The notes below the pieces were generated by a model. It worked only from the letters and a program-made list of their open reading frames with translations, was not told where the DNA came from and searched no databases. Made by a program: the position numbers and the translations under genes. A DNA stretch of 14,548 bases from an uncultured bacterium (lineage in GTDB: Bacteria; Patescibacteriota; Minisyncoccia; Phycocordibacterales; CAIZIN01): contig CAIZIN010000030.1 of NCBI GenBank assembly GCA_903933085.1, forward strand, positions 1-14,548, in the 5' to 3' direction. Each line of letters begins with the position of its first letter. Position 1 is the first letter of the stretch. Below are positions 13,870 to 14,548 of the stretch, in pieces.

Positions 13870-14202
13870 TTATTTACTTAACACTGCCGGAACCTCAAAA
13901 ATTGAAGTTTTCTTCAGCACAATTTTGTAAACACTTTCCAAGAAATCACCACCAGCATAACCAACGATAAAAGCCAATGCCGGAGTAAATTCACCAAGCC
14001 CGAAAAAGTTTAACCCAAGCTCCTTTGTAGCAACCGCGGTCAACAGACCGATAATGCCTGAAATAAAAACCATAACGAAAAAGTAAAGGGTTTCAAATTT
14101 TGGAGTTTTATAAGAAAATTGTTTGAAAAATCCAAATAAAGCCCTAACCATTCCTCCACCAAACCCTGCGATTAAAATTGAAAAGTAAAATGATTCCCAC
14201 AT
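13870..14202 (-). CDS. 110-aa holin-like membrane protein
   Basis: Three hydrophobic helices are visible: about 4-25 (SFYFSILIAGFGGGMVRALFG), 38-58 (LYFFVMVFISGIIGLLTAVA) and 72-96 (FTPALAFIVGYAGGDFLESV). The GGGxVRAL turn and the PALAFIVGYAGGDFLE segment resemble small phage-type holins such as the LydA group. This is a similarity of layout, not a confirmed family. The C-terminus is basic and probably cytoplasmic. Its stop is 4 nt before the ATG of the 1355-aa surface protein, so the two are co-expressed; a role in export or membrane permeability for that protein is possible. A terminator and a short leader ORF lie upstream. Confidence 0.75.
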   Translation of the reverse strand: MWESFYFSILIAGFGGGMVRALFGFFKQFSYKTPKFETLYFFVMVFISGIIGLLTAVATKELGLNFFGLGEFTPALAFIVGYAGGDFLESVYKIVLKKTSIFEVPAVLSK

Positions 14203-14235
14203 AATTTTGATAAGTTAATTGTTAATAATAAAATA

Positions 14236-14260
14236 CAAAAAAACACCGCAAAAACGGTGT
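14236..14260 (-). terminator. Intrinsic terminator between leader ORF and the surface-protein operon
   Basis: On the minus strand ACACCG-tttttg-CGGTGT is followed by a run of seven T. It begins 6 nt after the leader ORF stop and ends about 34 nt before the 110-aa gene. This placement is typical of attenuators. Confidence 0.75.
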
Positions 14261-14266
14261 CATATT

Positions 14267-14359
14267 TTAAGTGGAAAAGTTAAAGACACGACAAATCGGC
14301 GAGTCCCGTTTACTCTCTCTCTCTCTCTCGATTCGTGCCAAAATTTTGTTCATAATCAT
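14267..14359 (-). CDS. 30-codon leader ORF with GA microsatellite
   Basis: The predicted peptide begins MIMNKILARIERERESKRDS and ends PICRVFNFST. An extended -10 (TGCTATAAT) ends 6 nt before the ATG, the spacing seen at other genes here. An intrinsic terminator follows its stop by 6 nt. A 17-nt GA run (14313-14329) encodes the ERERE stretch, so slippage would change frame. One GA unit less puts a stop directly at the end of the run. It may be a leader peptide controlling the downstream operon, or an independent tiny gene. No family is recognised. Confidence 0.45.
   Translation of the reverse strand: MIMNKILARIERERESKRDSPICRVFNFST
14313..14329. repeat. (GA)8.5 microsatellite
   Basis: A perfect dinucleotide run of 17 nt (CT on the plus strand) lies inside the leader ORF. 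Confidence 0.9.
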
Positions 14360-14365
14360 ATTTTT

Positions 14366-14371
14366 ATTATA
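14366..14371 (-). promoter_or_regulatory. Extended -10 promoter of the surface-protein operon
   Basis: TGCTATAAT on the minus strand. It is the only strong promoter-like box upstream of the operon, and the same extended -10 is found before the 251-aa gene. No clear -35 is seen. The 18-bp palindrome lies 37 nt upstream. Confidence 0.6.
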
Positions 14372-14408
14372 GCATATTTTAACTGCCAAATGGAATAGTC
14401 TCCGCCAA

Positions 14409-14426
14409 TCATGAATGTATTCATGA
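14409..14426. promoter_or_regulatory. Operator-like 18-bp near-palindrome, copy 2
   Basis: Identical to 9777-9794. It sits just upstream of the operon promoter region on the minus strand. On the plus strand it is 3 nt from GATTGGAAAAAATAG, which equals the tail of the AbrB-like gene. Confidence 0.65.
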
Positions 14427-14429
14427 GAG

Positions 14430-14548
14430 GATTGGAAAAAATAGCCCCCGCCCCAAAGCCCGCGCGGATTCCTCCCCAGACCCCTCCTCCGCGCGGGCTA
14501 AAAACAAAAACAGTCTGAGGCAAAGCGGAAAAATCCTGTCCCCCAGAA
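14430..14548. repeat. Inverted repeat, at least 119 bp, right copy (runs off the window)
   Basis: Exact reverse complement of 9487-9605. It starts with the last codons and stop of an AbrB-like gene (DWKK-stop on the plus strand) without the rest of the gene, so this copy looks like a deletion derivative. The window ends inside it, which suggests that assembly stopped at a repeat. Confidence 0.93.

Overview
The window looks like a stretch of a Patescibacteria (CPR, probably Parcubacteria-type) genome. This is inferred from the gene families and style, not from a marker gene. It is AT-rich, with small genes, almost no Shine-Dalgarno sites, several short one-helix membrane proteins, an orphan cobalamin adenosyltransferase-type gene, a multi-helix DUF2914 protein, and a very large secreted protein ending in a peptidoglycan-binding domain. 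The sequence stops inside a repeat at its right edge, so that edge may be a contig end.

Layout, left to right. folD (minus, 131-982) is followed by about 360 bp of structured intergenic repeats. A two-gene minus unit then encodes a 57-aa one-helix protein (2020-2193) and a PAP2 phosphatase (1343-2008). A 67-aa membrane protein (plus, 2588-2791) converges on a DUF2914 membrane protein (minus, 2876-3931). Next come a SpoU-family RNA methyltransferase (plus, 4074-4823) and a two-gene plus operon of small anchored helical proteins (4937-5580), closed by a terminator. A 251-aa unrecognised protein (minus, 5677-6432), possibly kinase-fold, lies between perfect 36-bp direct repeats. The first 20 bp of those repeats equal the 3' end of the nearby tRNA-His(GTG) gene (minus, 6744-6815). 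A frameshifted pduO-type adenosyltransferase gene (8035-8576) is coupled by ATGA overlap to a secreted NodB-like deacetylase homologue (6980-8038).

From about 8.6 to 9.6 kb there is no convincing gene. The stretch is packed with nested inverted repeats. It runs into a minus-strand operon read from 14.37 kb down to 9.59 kb: a 30-codon leader ORF containing a GA microsatellite, an intrinsic terminator, a 110-aa holin-like membrane protein, a 1355-aa surface protein (DUF2341, beta-propeller, Ig-like repeats, peptidoglycan-binding domain), and a 59-aa AbrB/SpoVT-type DNA-binding protein. An identical 18-bp near-palindrome lies just before the AbrB-like gene and again just upstream of the operon promoter. 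An inverted repeat of at least 119 bp brackets the whole block.

The most interesting threads are four: (1) the AbrB-like regulator, its duplicated operator-like palindrome and the bracketing inverted repeat; (2) the leader ORF plus terminator before the surface operon; (3) the tRNA-His-end repeats around a one-gene cassette; (4) a family of interspersed repeats whose hairpins keep their shape while changing sequence, plus a perfect cloverleaf fold after the PAP2 gene. Many genes have a TATAAT-like box 6-9 nt before ATG, which suggests leaderless transcription.
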